Shown: positions 1-6,130 of the stretch, piece by piece
Numbering within the stretch: the first letter of the stretch is position 1
Layout of the letters: each line of letters begins with the position of its first letter
NCBI GenBank assembly: GCA_903865885.1
Contig: CAIPLJ010000151.1
Location: 1-8,432 of the forward strand
Direction of reading: 5' to 3'
From: an uncultured Actinomycetes bacterium
GTDB lineage: Bacteria; Actinomycetota; Actinomycetes; Nanopelagicales; Nanopelagicaceae
Length of the DNA: 8,432 bases
The notes under the pieces: model-generated
Seen by the model: only the letters and a program-made list of their open reading frames with translations
What the model was told of the DNA's origin: nothing
The model's database searches: none
Translations under genes and position numbers: made by a program

Positions 1-276
1 GCGTTTGAGGGATCCGAAATCTCGCTCCACGGGAATCATGATGGCGAGTTGTAGGAAACAAGTATTGACCATTCCGGATGCAATCATGCCTGCCACGAAG
101 TACTGGCTAAATGTCACGCCCTTGGCAATGGAGTTGGAGAAGACAGATCCAAAGATTGCGAGCAAGATCAGTGGAAAGAGCATTGTGAAAACTACAGATT
201 CGCGTTGGCGCATAAATTGTTTAATCTCAAGACGTCCGCGCTGGATACCAATGGAGAGCGCTGTTGGTTTACTCAT
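1..276 (-). CDS. ABC-2 type transporter permease, N-terminal part (cut by window edge)
   Basis: This is the membrane subunit of an ABC exporter, partner of the ATPase encoded just upstream. Only the first 92 codons are in the window and the frame is open to the edge. Visible features are a short polar N-terminus (MSKPTALSIGIQRGRLEIKQ), a first hydrophobic segment at about residues 29-47 (VVFTMLFPLILLAIFGSVF), and a second starting near residue 61 (FVAGMIASGMVNTCFLQLAIMI). It ends with ERDFGSLKR, which matches the charged E-R-D-x-G-x-L-(K/R)-R stretch of ABC-2 (DrrB-type) permeases. The ATG start overlaps the ATPase stop (ATGAGTAA, 8 bp shared) and has a strong GGAGG 5 nt upstream, so translational coupling and 1:1 expression are likely. 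The substrate cannot be told from this part. Confidence 0.88.
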   Translation of the reverse strand, partial: MSKPTALSIGIQRGRLEIKQFMRQRESVVFTMLFPLILLAIFGSVFSNSIAKGVTFSQYFVAGMIASGMVNTCFLQLAIMIPVERDFGSLKR

Positions 277-1123
277 GCGTGCCTCCAATCATTTCAAGAT
301 AAATATCTTCAAGAGAAGCCCTACGCACATTGAGTTCTGGAATCTCTCCACCAAATTGCTGTGCTAATTGTGAAACCAGAGCAGTTGGGTTGGCAGATTT
401 CTCTTCTCGAAGTTCAGCTCCATCGCGCCATGAGACTGTTGCAAGGGAAGTCGCACGTCCGCCCAATTGATCGGGGGTTGAGACCTCAATAATCTTGCCG
501 CGATTGATGACTGCAACGCGATCTGCTAGCGCTTCTGCCTCATCAAGGTAATGCGTAGTCAGCAAGATTGTTGCGCCTTCGTCACGGAGTTTACGAATCA
601 GTGACCAGAATGCGCGACGTGCTTCAGGATCAAATCCCGTTGTTGGTTCGTCGAGAAAAATTAATTCGGGATTGCCAATAATTCCAAGCGCCACATCGAG
701 TCTGCGACGTTGGCCGCCCGACAAGGTGCGACCGAGCGCATCTGATTTCTCAGTTAACCCAACAAGTTCAATAACTTCGCGCACATCTTTTGGATTTTCG
801 TAATATGTCGCAAAGTGAGAAACTGATTCATAGACAGTGAGGTCACCTGCATCATTGGTCGATTGCAGAACGATTCCGATTCGATCGCGCCATTGTTGGC
901 CCGCGTTGCCCTTTGTTGAAGGATCAAAGTCGAGTACTCGCACTTCTCCAGAGTCACGGTCGCGAAATCCTTCAAGAATCTCGACAGTGGTGGTCTTTCC
1001 GGCGCCGTTTGGTCCCAAGAGCGCGAAGATTTCCCCTTGCTCAATCTCGAGGTCGAGGCCATCGACTGCCTTATTGGAGCCGTAGCTCTTGCGCAGCCCC
1101 GAAACGCTGATGACCTTACTCAT
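269..1123 (-). CDS. ABC transporter ATP-binding protein (ABC-2 / DrrA-like exporter)
   Basis: A 284-residue cytoplasmic ATPase that should power the adjoining ABC-2 permease. All nucleotide-binding motifs are intact: Walker A GPNGAGKT at 37-44, Q-loop Gln87, signature LSGGQ at 134-138, Walker B LIFLDEP at 154-160 with catalytic Glu159, and the switch His191 in LLTTHYLDEAEALADR. The 'DEPTTGFDP' and 'THYLDEAE' wording is typical of DrrA/CcmA-like exporters of drugs, lipids or polysaccharides. After about residue 225 a small C-terminal extension ends in SLEDIYLEMIGG, the usual DrrA-family tail. The ATG at 1121-1123 is chosen because it gives the normal MSKVISVSGLRKSYG start; there is no good ribosome site, but a CAAGAT hexamer lies 6 nt upstream, suggesting a leaderless mRNA. 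The substrate is unknown. Confidence 0.95.
   Translation of the reverse strand: MSKVISVSGLRKSYGSNKAVDGLDLEIEQGEIFALLGPNGAGKTTTVEILEGFRDRDSGEVRVLDFDPSTKGNAGQQWRDRIGIVLQSTNDAGDLTVYESVSHFATYYENPKDVREVIELVGLTEKSDALGRTLSGGQRRRLDVALGIIGNPELIFLDEPTTGFDPEARRAFWSLIRKLRDEGATILLTTHYLDEAEALADRVAVINRGKIIEVSTPDQLGGRATSLATVSWRDGAELREEKSANPTALVSQLAQQFGGEIPELNVRRASLEDIYLEMIGGTHE
282..286 (-). promoter_or_regulatory. Shine-Dalgarno site of the ABC permease
   Basis: On the minus strand the sequence reads GGAGG, then CACGC (5 nt), then ATG. The site lies in the last codons of the ATPase gene. It contrasts with the SD-less first genes elsewhere in the window and supports ATG 276-274 as the permease start. Confidence 0.8.
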
Positions 1124-1129
1124 ATGGTC

Positions 1130-1135
1130 ATCTTG
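1130..1135 (-). promoter_or_regulatory. Putative leaderless -10 element for the ABC operon
   Basis: The minus strand reads CAAGAT, then 6 nt (GACCAT), then the ATPase ATG. It keeps the A at position 2 and T at position 6, the most conserved bases of an actinobacterial -10, at a distance that puts transcription start at or next to the A of ATG. No convincing -35 was found. This is a weak sequence match, supported mainly by spacing and by the lack of an SD. Confidence 0.4.
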
Positions 1136-1158
1136 TCACTTACTGGGAGAAAGTGCGA

Positions 1159-1164
1159 GAAAAT
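1159..1164 (+). promoter_or_regulatory. Putative leaderless -10 element for the small zinc-binding protein gene
   Basis: GAAAAT is followed by 6 nt (GGAGCC) and the ATG at 1171. The A2/T6 pattern and spacing fit a leaderless start. A TTGTCA (5 of 6 to TTGACA) lies at 1133-1138, but its 20-bp spacing is longer than optimal. The GGAG at 1165-1168 is only 2 nt from ATG, too close to serve as a normal ribosome site. Confidence 0.35.
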
Positions 1165-1170
1165 GGAGCC

Positions 1171-1488
1171 ATGAGCCCGCGTAAGAATTATCCTAAAAAT
1201 CGTAGGCCGAAGAATAATGATGAAGAACGTGAAATCAATCCATCGAATCAAAGTTTTGAAGAAGATGAGAATGGTCTATGGATTGTTCGTAAGTTAACTG
1301 GATCTGCTGCAAATAAACCTTATCGATGCCCTGGATGCGATCAATTGATTCCGATGGCTACACCGCACACCGTTGCATGGATGGATGGCGATGAAGATAA
1401 CCGTCGCCACTGGCATAACGCATGCTGGAGTAAGCGAAATAACCGAGGACCACGTACCGAGCGCACACGTAATGCGCCGCGATATTAA
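1171..1488 (+). CDS. Small conserved actinobacterial protein with putative zinc site (CxxC ... HxHxxC)
   Basis: A 105-residue soluble protein of unknown function. The basic N-terminus (MSPRKNYPKNRRPKNN) and acidic stretch are probably disordered. Next come WIVRKLTGSAANKPYRCPGC, an H66, and RRHWHNACW, and the protein ends in RTRNAPRY. Cys53-x2-Cys56, His66, His80, His82 and Cys85 could supply a treble-clef-like zinc site. From memory, Streptomyces homologues share the MSPRR start, the YRCPGCDQLIP core, RRHWHxACW and a final RNAPRF, and are often labelled 'ATP/GTP-binding protein', for which no motif is visible here. An upstream in-frame GTG at 1153 would add MRENGA, but the MSPR start is the family form and has the better promoter spacing. 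The stop lies 3 bp from the convergent aldehyde dehydrogenase stop. Confidence 0.85.
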   Translation: MSPRKNYPKNRRPKNNDEEREINPSNQSFEEDENGLWIVRKLTGSAANKPYRCPGCDQLIPMATPHTVAWMDGDEDNRRHWHNACWSKRNNRGPRTERTRNAPRY

Positions 1489-1491
1489 GTA

Positions 1492-2973
1492 TTAGCTCAA
1501 TCTGCCTTTAAGAAACTTAGTAAGCCCAACAATAAGTTTGTCGTTACCTGATGTGCGAGAGAAGCTTGTAAATGCTATTGGCAGTTGGAAACGTGCACGA
1601 ACAACGGTGCGTGGGTAGGTAAATTCCAGCAGACCTTCTGGCCCATGGATACGACCGTAACCGCTATCTTTTACGCCGCCAAAAGGAACTGAATCAACTG
1701 CAGCAAATGCAATCACTGAGTTAATGGAGACCATTCCAGTGTGTAGTTGAGATGCGATCTGCTTGCCACGGCGCTTTGACCATACCGATGCACCAAGTCC
1801 ATAGCGCGTTGCATTAGAGAGCTCGATTGCTTCAGCCATATTCTTGACGCGGTTAATCGCAATTGTTGGTCCAAAAGTCTCTTCAGTCATTGCAATCGAA
1901 TCTTCGGGGACATCGCAGAGGATTACTGGTTCTACAAATGGCGCCTTTACAGAATCAGATCCACCCATCATGACTTTGGCACCGCGAGCTATGGCATCAT
2001 TGATATGGCTTTGAATAATAGGAACCTGCTTAGGCATTGTTGTTGGGCCATATTTACCGTGGCCAGGTGCACCTGGATGAATATCCTTTGCAATCTCAAG
2101 TACCTTTGCAATGAATTTATCTGCAACGCGCTCATCTACGTAGACGCGCTCTGCTCCGATACATGTCTGACCTGCATTAGAAAATGCTGACCAGACGGTT
2201 GCATCTGCGGCACGCTTGATATCGGCATCGTGAGCGACGATGACAGGATCTTTTCCACCGCATTCGAGAACAACCGGAGTCATATGCGCTGCACATGTTG
2301 CTGCAACGATCTTTGCTGTGCGAGTAGATCCTGTGAAAGCTAACTTATCGACTCCACTTTCGCAGAGGAATTTTCCGGTTTCGCCAAGTCCTGTAACACA
2401 GGTAAAGACGTCGGCGAGCATGCACGAGTCGATAAAGGATTGAGCTAGGTATTCACCAACACCTGGTGTGTACTCGCTTGGCTTAAAGACAACTGTATTT
2501 CCAGCAGCGAGTGCGTATGCAATCGAACCAAGTGGAGTAAAGACTGGATAATTCCACGGACCAATAACTCCAACTACTCCGACAGGTGAACGCTCGACAG
2601 TTGCTGACATATTTGCCATTAACAGCCCAGGAGAGCGGTGCGATGTGCGCATCACAGATTCGGCATGTCGAGCAGCCCACGCGATATGACCTGCTGCAAG
2701 AGATGCCTCTAACTTTGCATCACTTATTGGCTTTCCAGTTTCAAGCGAGACGATGGCGGTAAGTTCATCAACATTTGCGAGTAAATCTGTGCTCCACTTG
2801 AGTAACACTTTGCGACGGCCACGAAAGCCGAGTTCACGCCACTCTTTCGATGCGTTGCGTGCGCGATCGACTGCGGCGCGCACTGCTGCCTCGCTAAAGA
2901 TTTCGTGCGAAGTGATGACTTCGTCAGTGACTGGATTATGAGATGCAAATGTTGAAGTGTCTGAAAGAACCAT
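1492..2973 (-). CDS. NAD(P)-dependent aldehyde dehydrogenase (non-acylating ALDH superfamily)
   Basis: A 493-residue cytoplasmic enzyme predicted to oxidise an aldehyde to its carboxylate; length and motifs are those of a complete ALDH. Numbered from the ATG at 2971-2973: oxyanion Asn141 in GPWNYP, Lys164 and Glu167 in KPSE (a Glu here usually favours NAD+ over NADP+), FTGST at 213-217, general base Glu237 in ECGGKDP, nucleophile Cys271 in GQTCIGAER, and Glu365 in EETFGP. The PFGGVKDSGYGRIHGPEGLLEFT region near the C-terminus resembles the group that includes mycobacterial GabD2-type enzymes, but the substrate cannot be assigned. A TTG two codons upstream (2979) extends the frame; the ATG is preferred because TAGTCT lies exactly 6 nt before it. 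It diverges from the hydrolase gene, sharing a tiny promoter region. Confidence 0.95.
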   Translation of the reverse strand: MVLSDTSTFASHNPVTDEVITSHEIFSEAAVRAAVDRARNASKEWRELGFRGRRKVLLKWSTDLLANVDELTAIVSLETGKPISDAKLEASLAAGHIAWAARHAESVMRTSHRSPGLLMANMSATVERSPVGVVGVIGPWNYPVFTPLGSIAYALAAGNTVVFKPSEYTPGVGEYLAQSFIDSCMLADVFTCVTGLGETGKFLCESGVDKLAFTGSTRTAKIVAATCAAHMTPVVLECGGKDPVIVAHDADIKRAADATVWSAFSNAGQTCIGAERVYVDERVADKFIAKVLEIAKDIHPGAPGHGKYGPTTMPKQVPIIQSHINDAIARGAKVMMGGSDSVKAPFVEPVILCDVPEDSIAMTEETFGPTIAINRVKNMAEAIELSNATRYGLGASVWSKRRGKQIASQLHTGMVSINSVIAFAAVDSVPFGGVKDSGYGRIHGPEGLLEFTYPRTVVRARFQLPIAFTSFSRTSGNDKLIVGLTKFLKGRLS

Positions 2974-2989
2974 AAGCAAAGACTAGACT
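2961..2989 (+). promoter_or_regulatory. Promoter of the alpha/beta hydrolase gene (leaderless geometry)
   Basis: CTGAAA (2961-2966, 4 of 6 to TTGACA), a 17-bp spacer, then TAGACT (2984-2989, matching TANNNT), then 6 nt to the ATG at 2996. There is no ribosome site, so the mRNA probably begins at the start codon. The -35 lies inside the first codons of the opposing aldehyde dehydrogenase gene, and the -10 overlaps the opposing -10 by TA. Confidence 0.6.
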
Positions 2990-3008
2990 GCAACTATGTC
3001 GGAACCAA
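2980..3008 (-). promoter_or_regulatory. Promoter of the aldehyde dehydrogenase gene (leaderless geometry)
   Basis: On the minus strand: TTGGTT (3008-3003, the TTG of TTGACA kept), a 17-bp spacer, TAGTCT (2985-2980, matching TANNNT), then 6 nt (TTGCTT) to the ATG at 2973-2971. The -35 lies in the first codons of the hydrolase gene. This spacing is the main reason for preferring the ATG over the upstream TTG as the start. Confidence 0.55.
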
Positions 3009-3706
3009 TCCGCCCCAGCACAATTCTTCCGGGTGTACGCACGCCATTTACCGTCACGACTGAAGATGGCCAGACCCTCATCGGCGAAGTCAGCGCACCG
3101 ATTGATAACCCAACCTCAGCCATATTGTGTTGCCACCCCAACCCAACGGGCGGGGGAATGATGGATAGCCATATCTATAAGAAGGCGGCCAACCGTCTGC
3201 CATCTATGGCCGGAATTACCGTAGTTCGTTTCAATACTCGCGGAACAACAAGTGAAGCTGGCACAAGTACTGGTTCATACGACAATGGCCGTGCAGAAAA
3301 ATACGATGTCGAAGCGATGATCCGTTACTGCTTTGAAACTCTCGCATTGAAAGAGGTGTGGGTAGTTGGGTGGTCATTCGGAACAAGTATTGCAATCAGC
3401 CATGCACGCGATTCTCGCGTCAAAGGGCTAATTCTTTTAAGCCCTACGTTGCTCGATATTGTCGACGGAGATCTTGAATTTTGGGCGAAAGATGGAAGAC
3501 CCATCACCGCGCTTATTCCTGAATTTGATGACTATTTAAAACCAGATCAAGCAAAGATTCGTTTTGCGATAATTCCACAGATTGATCTGATTCCGGTCGA
3601 TGGCGCCAAACACTTATGGGTAGGTGAGCCTTCAGTACACCGAGTCTTATCTGAAATTACTCGAGTTGTTGCACCGCACAGATTGCCGCTGCCAACGCAG
3701 ATTTAA
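2996..3706 (+). CDS. Alpha/beta hydrolase, small serine hydrolase type
   Basis: A 236-residue soluble protein with the alpha/beta hydrolase plan. The strand-turn AILCCHPNPTGGGMMDSH (41-59) carries the H-P-x-P-x-G-G-x-M-D pattern of the COG2945-like small hydrolases and probably forms the oxyanion region. VVRFNTRGTTSEAG (76-89) follows, then the nucleophile elbow GWSFG with Ser127. Likely triad partners are Asp178 or Asp179 in PEFDDYL and His206 in GAKHLWVGE. There is no signal peptide or membrane segment, so it should act in the cytoplasm on an unknown ester, amide or similar bond. The ATG start has no SD but a well-placed TAGACT. The gene diverges from the aldehyde dehydrogenase and its stop overlaps the stop of the convergent AI-2E-family gene. 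Confidence 0.9.
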   Translation: MSEPIRPSTILPGVRTPFTVTTEDGQTLIGEVSAPIDNPTSAILCCHPNPTGGGMMDSHIYKKAANRLPSMAGITVVRFNTRGTTSEAGTSTGSYDNGRAEKYDVEAMIRYCFETLALKEVWVVGWSFGTSIAISHARDSRVKGLILLSPTLLDIVDGDLEFWAKDGRPITALIPEFDDYLKPDQAKIRFAIIPQIDLIPVDGAKHLWVGEPSVHRVLSEITRVVAPHRLPLPTQI

Positions 3707-4818
3707 GATTTTTCTGCGCGAGGGAAGACTACTTCTTCAAGAATTAATATCACCGATGCCGCCACAGGTACTGCAAGTAATCCACCAACAAGCCCCAGCA
3801 ATGAAGTACCAATCATTGCTGAAATGATTGTGACTGCCCCTGGAACAGCAAGGTTACGTTTCATGATGCGTGGATGAATAACATAATTTTCAACTTGAAC
3901 GTAGAGAATATATCCAACGAATGCAATGAGCCCTATTGATACTGATTGCGTAAGAGCGATAATGGTGACAATTCCGCATCCAAGGAAATGGCCAACCAAA
4001 GGCACGAGTCCGCAGACAAAGATAATAATTCCGATCGCAACCGGTGATGGCAGGCCGAGAATTGCACTGAAAATAGCGATGAAAACTGCGCCAAGTATTG
4101 AGACGATAATCTGACTTCCGACGAAGGTTCCAACGCGAGCGATTATTGCTTCCGTCAGCAGCGAAACACGTGTGCGGCGACTAGCTGGGACAAGCTTCAA
4201 GCCAAGCTCTACGGCCTGTGGCAATGATGTGATGAAGTACAAGGTCAAGATCAAAATAGTAAGTGTTGTAAAGGTTCCAGAGAGCACGCTCTTACCCACA
4301 CCGATGACTCCACCGAATGCTGAAATGAGCAACGTGCCATCTGAAGTTACGGAACTCAGACGTTTCTGTAGAGTTTCGATAAATCCGTAATGATCATTGA
4401 GATTGGCAATAGTTGCGTTGTTCTTTAAGTTTTCTAGAAGCGATGGCGCAATCTGAATAAGGTGAGTTCCTTGAGAAATCAGTGGCGGCACCACGACGGC
4501 AGCAAAAATTCCGAATGAAAGTATGACTAGTGCGAAAATAATGGCGACAGCAGATCCGCGAGAGAGACCTCGTTTGCGAATTGCTTCGACTGCAGGGTTA
4601 AGACCTGTTGCAAGGAAGAGTGCGACGAGAATAAGTACAAAGATTTGGCTGACGCTAGCAAGTGCGCGCATCAAGATAATTGCTGAAAGCGCTCCCAGAG
4701 TTGCAATAAAACCAAAGTAGAAAGGATGGCCTCTGTCTATTGGAGCACCTGCAGCTCCGAAATCGACAATTACCGGTGTTTCTTTTGCTTTTCTCTTCAT
4801 GCGGTCTGAAATAGCCAT
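3703..4818 (-). CDS. AI-2E family transporter (PerM/TqsA/YdiK-like membrane protein)
   Basis: A 371-residue polytopic inner-membrane protein. About eight hydrophobic segments are visible: a pair near residues 31-71 (FYFGFIATLGALSAIILM, then IFVLILVALFLATGLNP), one at about 90-112, one near 165-195, and a dense group from about 235 to the end. The family hallmark lies at 306-323: VQVENYVIHPRIMKRNL, equivalent to the (Q)xExxxxxPxxMgrxl motif, followed by GLVGGLLAVPVAA. Members of this family have been linked to AI-2 export, osmotic or pH stress and Na+/H+ exchange, so the name does not prove quorum signalling. The ATG at 4818 is preferred to the internal ATG at 4800 because TACAAT sits 5 nt upstream. 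The last 4 bp are shared with the hydrolase gene's stop. Confidence 0.92.
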   Translation of the reverse strand: MAISDRMKRKAKETPVIVDFGAAGAPIDRGHPFYFGFIATLGALSAIILMRALASVSQIFVLILVALFLATGLNPAVEAIRKRGLSRGSAVAIIFALVILSFGIFAAVVVPPLISQGTHLIQIAPSLLENLKNNATIANLNDHYGFIETLQKRLSSVTSDGTLLISAFGGVIGVGKSVLSGTFTTLTILILTLYFITSLPQAVELGLKLVPASRRTRVSLLTEAIIARVGTFVGSQIIVSILGAVFIAIFSAILGLPSPVAIGIIIFVCGLVPLVGHFLGCGIVTIIALTQSVSIGLIAFVGYILYVQVENYVIHPRIMKRNLAVPGAVTIISAMIGTSLLGLVGGLLAVPVAASVILILEEVVFPRAEKS

Positions 4819-4823
4819 GATTT

Positions 4824-4829
4824 ATTGTA
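4824..4829 (-). promoter_or_regulatory. -10 element of the AI-2E family gene (leaderless geometry)
   Basis: The minus strand reads TACAAT, then 5 nt (AAATC), then ATG. TACAAT is 5 of 6 to TATAAT, the best -10 match in the window. No recognisable -35 lies 16-18 bp upstream. No SD is present, so the transcript probably starts at or very near the ATG. Confidence 0.55.
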
Positions 4830-4839
4830 AAGCGTGCGA

Positions 4840-4845
4840 GAGAAT
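4840..4845 (+). promoter_or_regulatory. Putative -10 element of the DUF4032 / CnoX-like / MFS run
   Basis: GAGAAT is followed by 7 nt (AACCCCC) and the ATG at 4853. It keeps A2 and T6. A weak -35 candidate ATGATT (4817-4822, 17-bp spacing) overlaps the opposing start codon. There is no SD before the ATG. This site would drive the whole three-gene run. Confidence 0.4.
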
Positions 4846-4852
4846 AACCCCC

Positions 4853-6100
4853 ATGGCGCTACGGATTACTGGGCTCGGCGAAGAAATCGCAGCTGTTACA
4901 GGCCTGCCATGGAACATTCCTTTGGAGGAGTGGCCAGAAGATCCGCTGCTCGCTGAAAAGCGAGGTATTTCTCGCCACATCGTCCGCCTCGTGCGTTCCA
5001 CAGATGATCCAGATTCTGAAGTCTATGCAGTGAAAGAGACAGTCTCTGAGTTTGCCAATCGCGAATATAAAATCTTGCGCGAGCTCAAGCAGTTAGATTC
5101 ACCGAGCGTTCAATCGATTGCGGTAATTGAAGGCCGCACAGATAAGAATGGTGAAGAACTTCCATGCGCGCTTGTTACTCGCTTCTTGCCTTATTCGTTG
5201 CCTTTCCGCGTGGTCTTAAGCGATAAACAAGTAACTGCCGAAGATGTCACGCTTATGGCAAATGCACTTGCCTTATTACTTGTGCGCTTACATTTATTAG
5301 GTTTCTGGTGGGGCGACTGTTCACTTTCCAACACACTCTTTCGCCGCGATGCTGAAGGTTATGCGGCATATCTTGTAGATGCCGAGACGGGAGAATTTCA
5401 GAAATCCCTTTCTGTCGGTCAACGCGAACATGATTTAGAAATTGCACATTTCAACGTTGCTGCAGAACTTGAAGATCTTCAACTCTCCGGCGTTCTCTAT
5501 CCGGGACTTGATCCAATTCGTGCAAGTACTGCGCTGATTAAGCGCTATCACCGTTTGTGGTCTGCTCTCAAAGATCGACAAGTTCTCGATCCCACAGATC
5601 GCCACGCAGTAGAACGTGCGATGCGCCAATTACACGACCTCGGTTTTGCCGTTGAAGAAGTATCGGTTTCCATGGAGGAAGGTGAGAATGCCGGCAAGTT
5701 GGTATTCCAACCAAAACTTGTTGCCGCCGGATATCACAAGAGCCGCCTTCGCGAATTAATGGGCCTTGATACAGAAGAGCTACAAGCAAAGAGGCTACTT
5801 GCATCCTTTGATCGATTTAGAGGGCGAGAAAAATCACCCAAGCCACCTCTATCTGATTCAGCTAAGCGTTGGCTCGATGAAGTATTTCGACCAACAGTGA
5901 GTCTGATTCCACCAGAACTTGAAGGGCGCATTGAACTCGCTCAATTTTTCCATGAAACCCTTGAGCATCGCTGGTATTTGAGCGAACGTGCGGGCCACGA
6001 TGTTGGACTAGAGTTTGCCGCGAAGTCCTATGTTGCAGAAATTTTGCCCTACCGCCGCGACTCTGGAGTCGACGTTCGAGTAGATGGCGCAATTCAGTAA
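4853..6100 (+). CDS. DUF4032 protein with kinase-like (Kdo/WaaP-type) fold
   Basis: A 415-residue soluble protein recognised as the actinobacterial DUF4032 family. The N-terminus has the family signature LPWNIPLEEWPE (18-29) and RGISRHIVRLV (37-47). A protein-kinase-like core follows: Lys61 in VYAVKE as beta-3 lysine, Glu71 in NREYKILREL as the alpha-C glutamate, the catalytic-loop-like GDCSLSNTLF with Asp155 and Asn160, and Asp176 in AYLVDAETGE in the DFG position. Key residues are thus present, so phosphotransfer is plausible, though no substrate is known to me. The rest (about 225-405) is the family's C-terminal DUF4032 region, including LDEVFRPTVSLIPPELEGR and HRWYLSERAG. A longer start at 4799 would overlap the opposing gene by 20 bp and add a non-family leader, so ATG 4853 is chosen. 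It heads a run with the CnoX-like gene 30 bp downstream. Confidence 0.88.
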   Translation: MALRITGLGEEIAAVTGLPWNIPLEEWPEDPLLAEKRGISRHIVRLVRSTDDPDSEVYAVKETVSEFANREYKILRELKQLDSPSVQSIAVIEGRTDKNGEELPCALVTRFLPYSLPFRVVLSDKQVTAEDVTLMANALALLLVRLHLLGFWWGDCSLSNTLFRRDAEGYAAYLVDAETGEFQKSLSVGQREHDLEIAHFNVAAELEDLQLSGVLYPGLDPIRASTALIKRYHRLWSALKDRQVLDPTDRHAVERAMRQLHDLGFAVEEVSVSMEEGENAGKLVFQPKLVAAGYHKSRLRELMGLDTEELQAKRLLASFDRFRGREKSPKPPLSDSAKRWLDEVFRPTVSLIPPELEGRIELAQFFHETLEHRWYLSERAGHDVGLEFAAKSYVAEILPYRRDSGVDVRVDGAIQ

Positions 6101-6118
6101 CACATACAAAGTTAGAGC

Positions 6119-6123
6119 GAGGA
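6119..6123 (+). promoter_or_regulatory. Shine-Dalgarno site of the CnoX-like gene
   Basis: GAGGA is followed by 7 nt (AGATGTC) and the ATG at 6131. The clear SD, together with the short 30-bp gap after the DUF4032 stop, marks this as an internal gene of a polycistronic mRNA and excludes the out-of-frame ATG at 6126. Confidence 0.75.
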
Positions 6124-6130
6124 AGATGTC

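Noticed and set aside
5..367. Plus-strand open frame of 120 codons at the left edge
   Set aside because: It lies antisense to the ABC permease and the end of the ATPase, both of which have clear family motifs; its own translation is rich in Ser/Arg/Lys with no recognisable domain.
1153..1170. GTG start at 1153 for the small zinc-binding protein, with GGGAG 3 nt upstream
   Set aside because: The SD spacing is too short, and homologues as I recall them begin with MSPR, matching the ATG at 1171.
2724..2993. Minus-strand open frame overlapping the 5' end of the aldehyde dehydrogenase
   Set aside because: It is an out-of-frame shadow of the ALDH N-terminus with low-complexity Ser/Gln/His composition and no promoter or SD of its own.
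3703..4818. AI-2 quorum-sensing system
   Set aside because: The only support is the family name. No luxS, lsr-type genes or sensor is present, and many AI-2E family proteins have other transport roles.
4799..4852. Longer N-terminus (18 residues) for the DUF4032 protein from the ATG at 4799
   Set aside because: It would overlap the opposing AI-2E-family gene by 20 bp, adds Cys-containing residues not expected in the family, and would place the -10 candidate inside the coding region. ATG 4853 gives a family-like start.
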